Both the position numbers and the translations under genes were made by a program. From Streptomyces sp. SCSIO 30461 (GTDB lineage: Bacteria > Actinomycetota > Actinomycetes > Streptomycetales > Streptomycetaceae): 64,000 bases of DNA. This document shows positions 8,978 to 19,109 of this stretch, piece after piece. The stretch lies in contig NZ_CP146101.1 of NCBI RefSeq assembly GCF_037023745.1, forward strand, positions 4,084,001 to 4,148,000. Reading direction: 5' to 3'. The notes under the pieces are model-generated. The model was given only the letters and a program-made list of their open reading frames with translations, made no database searches and was not told the DNA's origin. The first letter of the stretch is position 1; each line of letters starts with the position of its first letter.

Positions 8978-10233
8978 CCCGGCCGCCGTACACCGGCACG
9001 GGGCCGGGCAGTGATCGGTACGTGCTTGTAGCCGGAGACGAAGTTCGAGGCCAGCCGCTCGGGCTTGCCCGCCGGCCGGAAGTCGTCGAACCGGCCGAGG
9101 AGTTCCTCGAAGAGGATCCGCAGCGTGACCCGGGCGCCGCTGTGGCCGATGCAGTAGTGCGGGCCGATGCCGAACGCCACGTGCTTGTTGGGCTTGCGGC
9201 GGATGTCGAAGGACATCGCGTCCGGGAAGACGGTCTCGTCCCGGTTGGCCGAGCCGAGCCAGACCACCACCGCGTCGCCCGCGGAGACGAGCGTGTCACG
9301 GACCTCGACGTCGCGCGTCGCGTAGCGCAGGAAGTGGTTCACGGGAGACGCCCAGCGCAGGGTTTCCTCGACGGCGGTGGCATTGACCTCCGGGTGAGCG
9401 GCCCAGTCCTCCAGCACTCCGCTGTCGATGAACTCGGCCATGACGTAGTTCGGTGAGTGCGGGGTGGTGACGTTCGCGCCGAGCAGCAGGCTGTAGCAGT
9501 TCGCCACGATCTCCCCGGGGTCCATGTGGCGGCCTTCGAACTCAGTGGAGATCAGCACACTCAGCAGGTCGTCACCGAGGTCGTTCCGGCGGAACCGCAT
9601 CAGGTCCTGGAAGTATGCGAAAAGCTCGCGGTGCGCCCGCTCCAGGGTGGCGTCCCTGCCGCCCTGATCCTGGTACTCCGGGCCGTCCGCGGCGATGCAC
9701 ACCGTGGTGAGCCGGCTGAGCCAGGGCCAGTCCGCTTTGGGCAAGCCCATCATCGTACCGGTCACGGACATCGGCATCGCCAGCATGGCCTCGGCGAAGT
9801 CGAAGCTCCCGCCGTCCGTGAGCGGCATGATGAGGTCCAGGACCAGGGGCCTGATCATGTCCTTCTGGCGCTCCACGGCCTTGACCGCGAGGGCCTTCTT
9901 CAGGCGAGTCTGCATCTCGGTGTGCCGGGGCGGGTCGGTGACGGCCAGTTGCTTGCCTCCCGCCGGGTCGTCCGTGCCCAGGAGGTCGAGCATGGTGCCG
10001 CGCTCCGAGGTGAAGGTCGCGGTGTCGCGGAGGACTCGCTCGGCGTCGTCGAAGCCGACGATGTTCCAGAACCCGCGTCTGTCGTCCACCTCCTGACGGG
10101 TCAGCGTGTTCAGATCCCGCATGCGCCGCCAGACGGCGTGCGCGTCACCATCGCTGTAGAGCAGAGGGTCGACGAGGTCGGTCGGTCCCGGGTGGACCGG
10201 GCATCCGGAAATCGCGGCGTCGTGGACTTTCAA
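8974..10233 (-). CDS. cytochrome P450, NovI/NikQ-like (carrier-bound amino acid hydroxylase?)
   Basis: A 419-residue soluble bacterial P450. The heme ligand is in FGIGPHYCIG (about residue 358), ExxR is present in EETLRW, and the I-helix reads LLLGANVTTPHSP instead of the usual AGxxTT. As I recall, this I-helix form is typical of the CYP162/163 group (NikQ, NovI) that beta-hydroxylates amino acids tethered to a peptidyl carrier protein. Start: TTG at 10233 with AAGGAC upstream gives a normal length; an upstream TTG at 10338 would add 35 residues. It overlaps the thioesterase gene and faces NRPS genes containing carrier domains, consistent with hydroxylating a carrier-bound residue. The substrate assignment is inference. 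Confidence 0.88.
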   Translation of the reverse strand: MKVHDAAISGCPVHPGPTDLVDPLLYSDGDAHAVWRRMRDLNTLTRQEVDDRRGFWNIVGFDDAERVLRDTATFTSERGTMLDLLGTDDPAGGKQLAVTDPPRHTEMQTRLKKALAVKAVERQKDMIRPLVLDLIMPLTDGGSFDFAEAMLAMPMSVTGTMMGLPKADWPWLSRLTTVCIAADGPEYQDQGGRDATLERAHRELFAYFQDLMRFRRNDLGDDLLSVLISTEFEGRHMDPGEIVANCYSLLLGANVTTPHSPNYVMAEFIDSGVLEDWAAHPEVNATAVEETLRWASPVNHFLRYATRDVEVRDTLVSAGDAVVVWLGSANRDETVFPDAMSFDIRRKPNKHVAFGIGPHYCIGHSGARVTLRILFEELLGRFDDFRPAGKPERLASNFVSGYKHVPITARPRAGVRRPG

Positions 10234-10601
10234 GGCTTTCGTCGTCCTTTCGTCCGAGTGCGGGGCGACCCCTTCTTCATTTCGATTGGAGGCATGCCGC
10301 AGGACAACGTACAGGACGACTGCCGGAACGTGAACCAATCACTTTTCCGGACCGCTACGATTCGGACGTGCGTCAGGGCTTGAACCGCGACTTCCGGTCT
10401 ATGGGCGCTTTTGAGCCAGGTGGCCTGAAACACTAATCGGCTGGTCCGAGCGGCATTCGCAACCCGAACAAGATCACCCTTGACACGCCGATTGACAGGC
10501 AGCTAGCGCCATTCAGCCGTTGGTCGGAGATACTGTCCGGCCGTTGACAGGACTTACTTTCCTGTTCCCAATGGTTTCGAAATAAGGCGCGACACGGGAA
10601 T
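10234..10601. promoter_or_regulatory. divergent intergenic region between P450 and NRPS genes
   Basis: These 368 bases separate the leftward P450/thioesterase/reductase genes from the rightward NRPS genes and should hold both promoters. The stretch 10,400-10,650 is visibly richer in A and T than its neighbours. I see no convincing operator or gene within it. Confidence 0.45.
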
Positions 10602-12314
10602 TTGCATTCCTGGTTCTATTATCCAAGTGAGTCTTCGGGGGATTCTCTCTTGCTGTCCGATACATCATTGGAAGATGCCGTTTGGTACCCCGTGACACGT
10701 ATGCAGCAAGGACTCTGGGCACTGGATCGCGATGAGCTTCTGAGGCCGACTCAACTCGTTCCTTCCGTCGTCGAGTTCGCCGGCCCGGTGAACCACGCGC
10801 TGCTCGTGGCCGCGACCGGGCGCGCTCGCCAGGCACCCGTCGCTACGGGCCAGGTTCCGGCTCGACGTGAAGCGTCGGCGCGTCGAGTACAGCAGCCACG
10901 AGTCCCCGGCCGTTGCGGGTTTCCTCGACGCGGCGGCCGAAGGCCGGAGCGAGGAGGAGATCGACCGCCTCGTCAAAGCCCTGTGCTCCACCCCCTTCGA
11001 CCTGGCCACCGAGGCACCCGCCAGGGCCGAGATCATCCGGATGGACGCCGAACGCACGCTCCTCGTACTCACTTCGCACCACATCGTCTTCGACGGTCCG
11101 TCGCGCACCATGCTCCTGGAAGAGATCTTCGCCATCTACCGGGCCGGACTCGCCGGAACGGAACCGGAGTTGAGCAGCCCTCCGCATCCGGCCTCGATAG
11201 TCTCCACCCGCTCCGACGAGGAGACAGCCGCCCAGGTCCAGGAAGTGGTCGAACGGCTGCGCGGCGCTCCCACCGACGTACGGCTGCCCTTCGATCGCGC
11301 CGCCGGGGAAGAAACGTCATTCCTGGGCGCCAGCGCCACCACCCGCCTCGACGCCGAACGGACGGCCGAGGCACTGGCCGTCGCGGCGGCGGAAGGCTGC
11401 ACCACCTTCATGCTGGGGGTCGCCTGCTGGCCGGGACCCTGGCCCGCAGCAGCGACCAGCGGGACTTCCTGATCGCCTTCGCCTGGCCCGGGCGTGACCA
11501 TCCCGAGGCCGCCGATGTCATCGGCATGTTCATCACGACGGTCGTCCTGCGCGTCTCCCTCGACACGGACACGACCTGGCGCGCACTGCTGAGCAAGGCG
11601 CGGACCGGCAGCATGGAGGCGTTCATGGACAGTGACGTGCCGCTGGACGCCATCTCGGCCGAGCTCAACCCCGACCGCAACGCGCTCTGGCCACCGCTGA
11701 CCCCCGTCCTCCTCAATCTGGACGACGCGCCGCACAACCCCCGGCTCGCGCCCGGTGTCACCGGCCGGCTCCGTCCGCTCGACCCGCTGTACATCAAGTA
11801 CGGCCTCGCGGCATTCGTCCGCATCGCCGACAGCCCCCAGGGACGCAGGCTGGAACTCTCGCTGGACTACCCGGCGGACGTCACCGACCACGCCGCTGTC
11901 GCCGCCTTCCTGATGGATCTGCGGCGCAGTGCCGCGGACCTTGCCACTTCCCCGGAGGAAACCGTGCTCGAACAGTCCATCGACGCGATCGCCCTCGACG
12001 ACCCGGCCGAGCGGCTCGAACTCGTACGGTCCATCTGGCGCGAGGTCTTGGGTACCGACGAGGTCGACGACGACGTCAGCTTCTTCGAATCGGGCGGCGA
12101 CTCCCTGCTGCTCGTCCTGCTCGTCGAGCGGCTGAGCCAGGCCTCCGGGCGGGGGCTGCGCACCGTCGACCTCTTCCGCTCGGCCACCGTGAACGGCCAG
12201 GCCGAGCTTCTCGCGGCGCCCTCATCGGCGCCCGCTCCGGCCGCTGTCGGCACGAGGGACGCCGGCCTGCTCGACGCCGCCCGCAACCGCCGCACGGCCG
12301 ACGAGGCCGTCTGA
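10602..12314 (+). pseudogene. NRPS condensation-PCP protein with two compensating frameshifts
   Basis: The protein begins with a condensation domain (WYPVTRMQQGLWALDRD near residue 35). An extra G in 10,818-10,820 moves the frame; in that frame LARHPSLRARF and the active-site motif SHHIVFDG (HHxxxDG) are read. Near 11,422 a missing base restores the first frame, which continues QRDFLIAFAWPGR, VIGMFITTVVLR and a carrier domain with FFESGGDSLLLV (phosphopantetheine Ser). Corrected, this is a C-PCP protein of about 570 residues. The start (TTG 10602) is uncertain. It abuts the next NRPS gene (TGATG overlap). Either a genuine pseudogene or a sequence with two base errors; the rest of the cluster argues for decay. 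Confidence 0.8.
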
Positions 12315-14936
12315 TGACCCGCGAAGAACTCGCGGCGTCCGTTCTCGGCGCAGCGACGGACCCGGCGACCTTCGTCTCGCAGACCTTCATCGCACTGGGC
12401 GGGGACTCACTGCGCGCCATGCGGCTGGCGGCGCTGATCGAGGAGCAGCTGGGCCTTCGCGTCGCGGTGAAGGCGCTACTGGGCGGCGAGCCCCTCGCCG
12501 ATGTACTCGCCGGCGCCGCGCCCGTGGAGGCGGGTGCCACGGGTGGTGCCACGCATACCGCGAAAGGGGCCGGCGAGCGCAACGGCGCCGGCGACGACAG
12601 TGCCGTCTCCCCCGCGCAGCGCGGAATGTGGCTCATCGAGCGGGTGGCCGGCGGCTCCCCCTACAACCTGGTCTTCAGCTGCTTCGTCGAGGACGGCCGA
12701 CTGGACCGGGAGAAGCTCACGAAGGCCCTGGCCGAGACCGTGGCCCGCCACGAAGGCCTGAGAACCGTCTTCCGCGAGTCCGGAGACGACGTCGTGCGCG
12801 AGGTACCGCCCGCCCACGCGCCGGATGTGACGGCCTTCACCCACGACGGCCCCGTGGACGGTTTTCACGCCTTCGTACGACGGGTCGGCGCCGAACAGGG
12901 GCGCTTGCCCTTCGAGTTGTCGACCGCGCCGGCCTACCGCTTTCTCCACTTCTCGCACCCTCAGGGCCGCGAGGCCGTGGTCCTGGCTCGCCGACTTCCG
13001 CGCCACCGTCGATGAGCTCGTGGCGGACCCGGCCGCCCGGCTGGAGGATGTGCGCGGCATCTCCCCCGAGGGCCGCCTGCGGCTCGACGCGATCAACGAG
13101 ACGCGCCGGGACTTCCCGGACACCTCGCTCGACGCGCTCTTCCGGGAGACGGCCGCCCGGACGCCGGACGCCGTCGCCGTACGCGACGAGGCGTCCGAAC
13201 TGACCTACGCTCAGCTCGCGGACGCGGCAGCCGAGCAGGCTCGCCTGCTCAGCGCGGCCGGTGTCCGGCCGGGTGACCGCGTGCTCGTCGGCGTGGACCG
13301 CTCGGTCGCCGAGGTTGTGGCCGTCCTCGGTGTGCAGTGGGCGGGCGCCGCATATGTCGGTGTGGAACTGAGCGGGACGGACAGCCATCTCGCGAAGATC
13401 GTGGCGCGTGCCGAACCGGCCGCCGCGCTCGTCGGCCCGGTGCCCGGGAGCGCCGCGAGCCGCCTCGCCGGGCTGGGCGCCGCCCCCGTGGCGACATGGG
13501 AACCGTGCTGGTCGGACGGTGCCGCCGCCGCGGGAATCCGTTCCGTTCCCGCCGGAGGACTCCGCTCGGCAGGGATACCTGGCCTTCACCTCGGGGTCGA
13601 CCGGTGAGCCCAAGGGCGTATCGATTCCGCACCGCGCCGTGATCCGCCTTGTCCACGAGGCGGAGTATGTGCGACTCGGCCACGGCGCGCGGATGCTGCG
13701 GCTCTCGCCGCTGGCCTTCGACGCCTCGACTCTGGAACTTTGGGGGGCACTGCTGACCGGAGCCACCCTGGAGGTGCACCCGGCCGGTCTGGCATCGCCC
13801 TCGGAACTCGGAGCGTTCCTGCGCGAGCGCGAGGTCACCGTCGCCTGGCTCACCGCGGGCCTGTTCCGGCTTGTCGAGGAGTTCGCCCCGGACTCACTCG
13901 CCGGGCTGCGGCAGTTGCTGACCGGCGGTGACGTGGTGCCGCACGAGCACACGGCGCGCGCGCTCGCCCGTCACCCTGGCCTGATCATCACCAACGGCTA
14001 CGGGCCGACCGAGAACACCACCTTCACCACCACGCACTCGGCTCGGCGGCCGGAGGACGTCGACGGCCCCCTGCCGATCGGCCGGCCGGTGCCCGGCACC
14101 CGGGTGTACGTGCTCGACGAGCGCCGCAGAGTGGTGCCGCCTGGCGCGGTCGGCGAGCTGTATGCGGGAGGCGCAGGACTGGCCGACGGCTACTTCGGCG
14201 ACGACACCGGGACCGCACGCTCGTTCGGGTCTTCTCCCCCGATGTGCCCGAACGCCTCTACCGCACGGGCGATGTCGTTCGGATCGACAGCCTCGGCCGG
14301 CCGTGCTTCCTCGGCCGGGCCGACGACCAGGTCAAGCTGCGCGGCTACCGGGTCGAACTCAGCGCGATCAGCGACGCCCTGACCGCCCACCCGGAAGTGC
14401 AGGACGCCGTCGTCCATGTCACGGACGGCGACAGCGCGGAGAAGCGCCTGGTGGCTGCGGTGGTCCTGGCCGCCGGCGCCGGGATCGACGCGGTCGGCCT
14501 GCGCGCCCTGCTGCAGGAGCGGCTTCCGGCGTACATGGTGCCCACGCTGTGGGCCGTCGTGGACCGGCTGCCGGTGACGGCCAACGGCAAGGTGGACCGG
14601 CGTGCGCTCGCGGCGGGGGCCGTGCCCGCCGCCCAGGCGGGCCGGTCGGGGGCAGCTGTCACCGAAGGGGCGCAGGAGGCTCCGCACAAGGCCGTTGCGG
14701 ACCTCACCGAGCAGATCACCGAGCTGTTCGCCGCGGTGATCGAAGGCGGCAGGCCGCCCGAAGACGTCGTGGCCGACACCGACTTCTTCATGGTGGGCGG
14801 CAACTCCCTCGGCGTCGTTCGGCTGATGCGCAGGCTCAAGGAGCAGCTCGGAGTAAGCGTGCGTCTGCGCGACTTCCTGCTCTCGCCGACCCCGGAGGGC
14901 CTGCGGGCGCTTGTCGAGAAGGCCACCGGCCGGTGA
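12314..14936 (+). pseudogene. NRPS PCP-C(deleted)-A-PCP, broken
   Basis: The order is: carrier domain (FIALGGDSLRAMR), N-terminal half of a condensation domain (SPAQRGMWLIERV, ARHEGLRTVFRE), a junction near 12,980, then an adenylation domain and a final carrier domain (FFMVGGNSLGVV). At the junction the condensation domain jumps from FLHFSHPQGREAVVL to WLADFRATVDELV, losing the HHxxxDG motif and most of the second half, with a frame change. The adenylation domain is split by shifts near 13,550 and 14,215; its motifs LAFTSGSTGEPKG, FDASTLELWG, NGYGPTENTT, YRTGD and NGKVDRRAL are all present. By hand alignment to GrsA the binding-pocket code is DALWLGGTF, which resembles valine codes. The protein could not be made whole. 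Confidence 0.85.
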
Positions 14937-16159
14937 CCCGTACACCGGCGACAACCGCCCTCGCACCGCCGTCTCCCGACGGCGTGCGGCCCCCGGAGTG
15001 GGACGAGGGACTGGAATGCTGGGTCGTCGCGGATCCGCGGCTGGCCCGGCAGATCCTCAACCACCCCGGCTTCACCTCCGGGACCTTCGAGCGCTCCTTC
15101 CAGCTCTACATGACAGAGGCCGCACGCGAGGAATTCAGCGAACTCACCGAGTTTCTGCGGCTGTGGTTCGTACAGGCCGACGCCCCCGAACACACCGCGC
15201 TGCGCCGCCCGGTGCAAAGGGTGATGTCCGCCTCGTACGTCCGCTCCCTCGCACCGCGTATCGAGCAGATCGTCGACACATGCCTCGATGACCTCGCCGC
15301 GGCCCGGCCGCACGACGTGGTGCCGACGGTCGCCGACGGCATCTCCGGCACGGTCATGGCCGATGTGATCGGTGTCGACGAGCCGCCGGAGGTACCGCAC
15401 CGCTGGTCGCGGACGCTGTCCCTGTTCATCGGAGCCATGTACCGGCAGGACCACGCCAGGGAGGCCCATCGCGCCATGACGGAGATGACCCGGGCGCTGT
15501 CCCGCGCATCCGCCCCGGCGGCCTTCCCCCGCGACACACCGCAGGACCGGGCCCGTACGACGGCGACCTGGGCGATGAACCTGTTCGGCGGCCTGGAGAC
15601 GACCGCGTCGCTGCTCGGCTCGACCGTGCTGACGGCACTGGGCGATCAGGCCGTGTGGGACGCGGTCCGCGAGCAGCGGCCTGGCGCTGTGGAGGAACTT
15701 GTCGAGACCGTGCTCGTACAGCGGCCACCGCTGCGGCACCTCGGACGGGTCGTCGCCCGTGATCACGAGGTGGCAGGCGCGCACCTGAAGGAGGGCGACC
15801 TCGTGCTCGTCAGCCTCACCGGGGAAGGACTGCTCGCCGACGGGGACCGGCCGGACGACCGCACGACCGGCGGCGGATGTCCGGTCACGGGGGCAGGCTC
15901 GGACGGGGCCGGGACCGGAGCCGGCCGGTCGGAGCCGCATCTCGTCCTCGGCCATGGACCGCACTACTGCATCGGCGCCCCTCTCGCCCGGCTGGAAGCG
16001 GCCGTTCTGCTGCGGCGGCTCGCGAAGCGGTTCCCGAGTGCCCGCCTCGCCGCCGACGCCGCCGTGTGGGGACCCAGCCTCTCCTATGTCGGCCTCGATC
16101 ATCTGTACGTCGATCCGGGTCCGGCAGCCACCGCACCGCGCCGGACCGGAGGGATGTGA
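14933..16159 (+). CDS. cytochrome P450 with altered ExxR motif
   Basis: A 408-residue P450. The I-helix is MNLFGGLETTASLLG and the heme-binding segment LGHGPHYCIGAPLARLE (Cys about residue 345). The helix-K motif is unusual: where ExxR is expected the sequence reads EELVETVLVQRPPL, with Glu replacing the Arg, and three extra residues before the conserved PPL. An unusual Gly/Asp/Thr-rich insertion (about residues 300-330) precedes the heme loop. The GTG start overlaps the NRPS stop (GTGA), so it was translated with the NRPS and presumably oxidised its product. Whether the enzyme is still functional is doubtful. Frame and length are otherwise intact. Confidence 0.85.
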   Translation: MTRTPATTALAPPSPDGVRPPEWDEGLECWVVADPRLARQILNHPGFTSGTFERSFQLYMTEAAREEFSELTEFLRLWFVQADAPEHTALRRPVQRVMSASYVRSLAPRIEQIVDTCLDDLAAARPHDVVPTVADGISGTVMADVIGVDEPPEVPHRWSRTLSLFIGAMYRQDHAREAHRAMTEMTRALSRASAPAAFPRDTPQDRARTTATWAMNLFGGLETTASLLGSTVLTALGDQAVWDAVREQRPGAVEELVETVLVQRPPLRHLGRVVARDHEVAGAHLKEGDLVLVSLTGEGLLADGDRPDDRTTGGGCPVTGAGSDGAGTGAGRSEPHLVLGHGPHYCIGAPLARLEAAVLLRRLAKRFPSARLAADAAVWGPSLSYVGLDHLYVDPGPAATAPRRTGGM

Positions 16160-17716
16160 CCGTGTCGACGTAGAACGCCGTGGCCGTGGTCGGCATGGCC
16201 TGCCGGCTACGGGGCGCCGATGACGTCCGGCAGTACTGGGCAGCGCTCACGGGCGCCGTGGACGGCATCAGCCGCCGCACGACCGAGCAGCTGCTGGCCC
16301 GGGGAGCCGACCCGGAGTACGTGCGCCGCGACAACTTCGTCCCGGCCATGGCGTCATCTCCGGCTCCCGGCGGTTCGACTGGGCGTTCTTCAGGTACAGC
16401 CGCGCCGAGGCGGCGGCGATGGACCCGTAGCAGCGCGTGTTCCTGGAATGCGCCACGACGGCCCTCGACGACGCGGCGCTCGACCCCGTCCGGTTCCCGG
16501 GCCGGGTCGGCGTGTACGCGGGGGCCGACCGGGTCGGCGTTCGCAGGGACGACTCCCTGAGCGAACTTGCCCTCTACATCGGGCAGGAGAAGGACTTCCT
16601 CGCCACCCGCGTGGCCTACAAGCTGGGGCTGCGCGGGCCCGCGCTCACCGTCCAGACGGCCTGCTCGGCCTCGTTGACAGCCCTCCACCTCGCCGCACGG
16701 GCCCTCGTCGGCGGCGAATGCGACGCGGCCCTGGCGGGCGGTGTCACCGTGATGCCCGAGGGCGAGTGGGGTTATCTCTTCGAACCGGGCGGCATTCTCT
16801 CCCCCGATGGCCGCTGCCGGCCGTTCGACGAGAACGCGGCAGGCACCGTGCCCAGCGAGGGCGTCGCCGTGGTGGTGCTCAAGCGGCTCGCGGACGCGCT
16901 GCGCGACGGTAACCGCATCGCCGCGGTGATCGCGGGCACGGCGGTCAACAACGACGGCTCGGACAAGATGGCGTACACCGCGCCGTCCATCACCGGGCAG
17001 AGCGAGGTGATCCGCGCCGCGCAGCGGATGGCGGGCGTCGACCCCGCCGACATCGACTACGTCGAGGCGCACGGCACGGCGACCAAACTCGGCGACCCGG
17101 TCGAGGTGCAGGCTTTGACCGAGGTGTTCCGGGACGCCTCGAAGGCCACCGGCTGGTGTCGGCTGGGCGCGGTGAAGGGAAACATCGGGCACACCGGCGT
17201 GGTGGCGGGCGTCGCCGGGCTGATCAAGACCGCGCTGATGATGGAGCACGGACAGCTCGTGGCCACCGCCCACTTCGGCAGCCCCAACCCGCTGCTGGAG
17301 CTGGAGGAATCGCCGTTCCGGATCGCCGCGGACAACGAACCCTGGCCCCGGCGCGGCACACGGCTCGCGGCTGTCAGCTCCTTCGGCGTGGGTGGCACCA
17401 ACGCCCACGTCCTGGTCCAGGGCGCCCCGTCCCGCCCGCGGCCAGCGGGACGGGGGGCGGCCCCCGGCCGTTCGCGCTGTCGGCGGCCACGCCCGAGGCA
17501 CTGGGACGGCTGGCCGGTGCGCTCGCCGACCGGCTCACACCGGCCGCGAACGGCGAACAGGCCCCGGCTCTGGATGAGATGGCGAGAACACTGGCGGACC
17601 GGCGGGTCCACCGGCACCGTTCGGCGCTGGTCGCCTCGGATCCGGCGCAGGCGGCCCGGCTGCTGCGCGGGGTGCAGAAACGGACGGACGAGGCCACGCC
17701 GGACGCAAGCGGGTGA
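16156..17716 (+). pseudogene. modular PKS ketosynthase with two TAG stops and frameshifts
   Basis: GTG at 16156 overlaps the P450 stop. Codon 6 is TAG (16,171) in an otherwise normal KS entrance (NAVAVVGMACRLRGA). A frameshift near 16,350 is followed by FDWAFFRYSRAEAAAMDP, then a second TAG (16,428-16,430) where other ketosynthases have MDPQQR. Both are CAG to TAG changes. Downstream the domain is complete: active-site Cys in VQTACSASL, EAHGTATKLGDP, GAVKGNIGHTGVVAG and FGVGGTNAHVL. After a further shift near 17,455 the linker FALSAATPEALGRLAGALADRL leads to 17,716. The acyltransferase domain that should follow is cut off. Originally an NRPS-PKS hybrid extension module; now inactive. Confidence 0.88.
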
Positions 17717-18186
17717 GCCCTCCGGTGCTGTTTCTGGCCAGTCTTCGGCGGCCTTGCCCCGGCCACTCACGCCCCATGGCCGCCGCGTTCCTCGCCAACA
17801 CCGCCGGCCCCTACCCGAGGGCCGGCGGCACCCCGCAGGTACAGCGGGCGACGCGCGCGGCCGTCGCCGACTTCACCTACCTCACCGGGTGGATGACGAT
17901 GTACGAGAACGAACACGGCACCGGCCAGCGCCACTACCAGCGCGCGCACGAACTCGCCGCAGCCGCCGAGGACCACCTCACCTACTGCCGCACCCTGCGG
18001 GACAAGAGCCTTCAGGCCAGTCATCTCGGGCACGGGCCCAAGGGGCGCGAGCTCGCCGAAGGGAAGACCTCCCGTGACGCGCAGCGATGCCTCAAGCGGG
18101 TCATCTGCCGTCAGATCTTCTGGATCCTTGAGCCCGCCGACCGGAACCGACTCGGCAACGAAGAAGAACTCGCTCACGCAGCTTGA
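17713..18186 (+). pseudogene. chimeric relic: AT start, regulator fragment, transposase tail
   Basis: One open frame joins three unrelated scraps. Residues 1-15 (SPPVLFLAS) are the beginning of the PKS acyltransferase domain. Residues 28-115 (FLANTAGPYPRAGG..., VADFTYLTGWMTMYENEHGTGQRHYQRAHELA) resemble the C-terminal TPR-like region of Streptomyces XRE-type regulators. The end (RDAQRCLKRVICRQIFWIL) looks like the tail of an IS110-type transposase. A GTG at 17713 overlaps the PKS stop, so the frame might be translated, but I regard it as the product of successive deletions. Boundaries are approximate. Confidence 0.65.
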
Positions 18187-18403
18187 CACGACATAGCAGC
18201 CTCGGGGCTGCCGTGGCGTGTCGCGCAGAAAGGCCGTCCAGCGCAAACTCGGGGAAAGTGACGACCTGGACTGGAGGGGCCAGAACTGGCGACCTCGCGC
18301 AACCGGGAGTCGCGTATTCCGTGGCTCTCCAGGGGCGACGGCACCGTGTGTGGTCGCCAGGGGCATAGTGCCGGTCGTGCGTTGCCGACCCTCGGTTGCT
18401 TCG

Positions 18404-19099
18404 TCATGTGCCGGTGCCGTCCGAGGATCTCGTTTTGCCGGGGCCCATCACGCGGAGCGACGCCCAGGACACCGCAAAGAGCCCTGCGGCTACCAGTGAC
18501 GACCGTGTTCCCATAGCGGCAGTGACCAGCGCGCCGATCGCGGCACCCGTGCCGAAAGACAAGATGACTGACGCGTACAAGACCGCGAGACGCAGGTCGG
18601 ACTGGCTCCGGGTGCGGCGTGCGGTCAGCGCCGCGCCGGTGACCCTTGTCAGGTTCCCGGTCATAGCGACCGTGAGGAAGGTGGCTGGTCTGACCATCTG
18701 GAAGAAGACGACCTGGAGCGCGACGACGAATCCGATGGATGTGGTGACTGCGGTCTGTGGAATGCCCCCGGGCGCCAGTCCGATCACGGACAGCACCGCG
18801 GTTTCGAGGGCGAGGGCGTACAGCAGCGGACAGCGGGCAGTTCGATTGCCTTTTGTCGAGATGCCACGGAACGACTCGGCTACGACGACACCTGCGACGA
18901 ACGCCATCATGGGCCACAGGTGCGTAAGAGATCCGTGGGATCGAGGCTGGGCCAGGTCGACACAGAACAGGACCAGATTTCCCGTCTGCGCTCCCGCGAA
19001 GACGCCACCGTGAGCCATGTACAGATAGGCATCCACGTAGCCATTGGCCACAATGACCAGAGAGCTCAGCGTGACAGGGACTGTAGCGTCTTCACCCAT
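18404..19099 (-). CDS. DUF1275 (YoaK-like) membrane protein
   Basis: A 231-residue integral membrane protein with about six hydrophobic segments. Features of the DUF1275/YoaK family are GYVDAYLYMAHGGVFAGAQTGNLVLF near the N-terminus and the second repeat-like motif ATFLTVAMTGNLTRVT in the middle. Its function is unknown in the literature I know. I chose ATG 19099 (MGEDATVPV) because the longer open frame upstream is a fragment of an IS3 transposase in the same frame. It is a single leftward gene between relics. Similar proteins are scattered in Streptomyces and often neighbour mobile DNA. Confidence 0.85.
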   Translation of the reverse strand: MGEDATVPVTLSSLVIVANGYVDAYLYMAHGGVFAGAQTGNLVLFCVDLAQPRSHGSLTHLWPMMAFVAGVVVAESFRGISTKGNRTARCPLLYALALETAVLSVIGLAPGGIPQTAVTTSIGFVVALQVVFFQMVRPATFLTVAMTGNLTRVTGAALTARRTRSQSDLRLAVLYASVILSFGTGAAIGALVTAAMGTRSSLVAAGLFAVSWASLRVMGPGKTRSSDGTGT

Positions 19100-19109
19100 C
19101 CGGGCTCCG

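Noticed and set aside
9457..10383. A 308-codon rightward frame opposite the P450
   Set aside because: Antisense to a clear P450 with heme and ExxR motifs; composition rich in Arg/Gly/Val as expected of a shadow.
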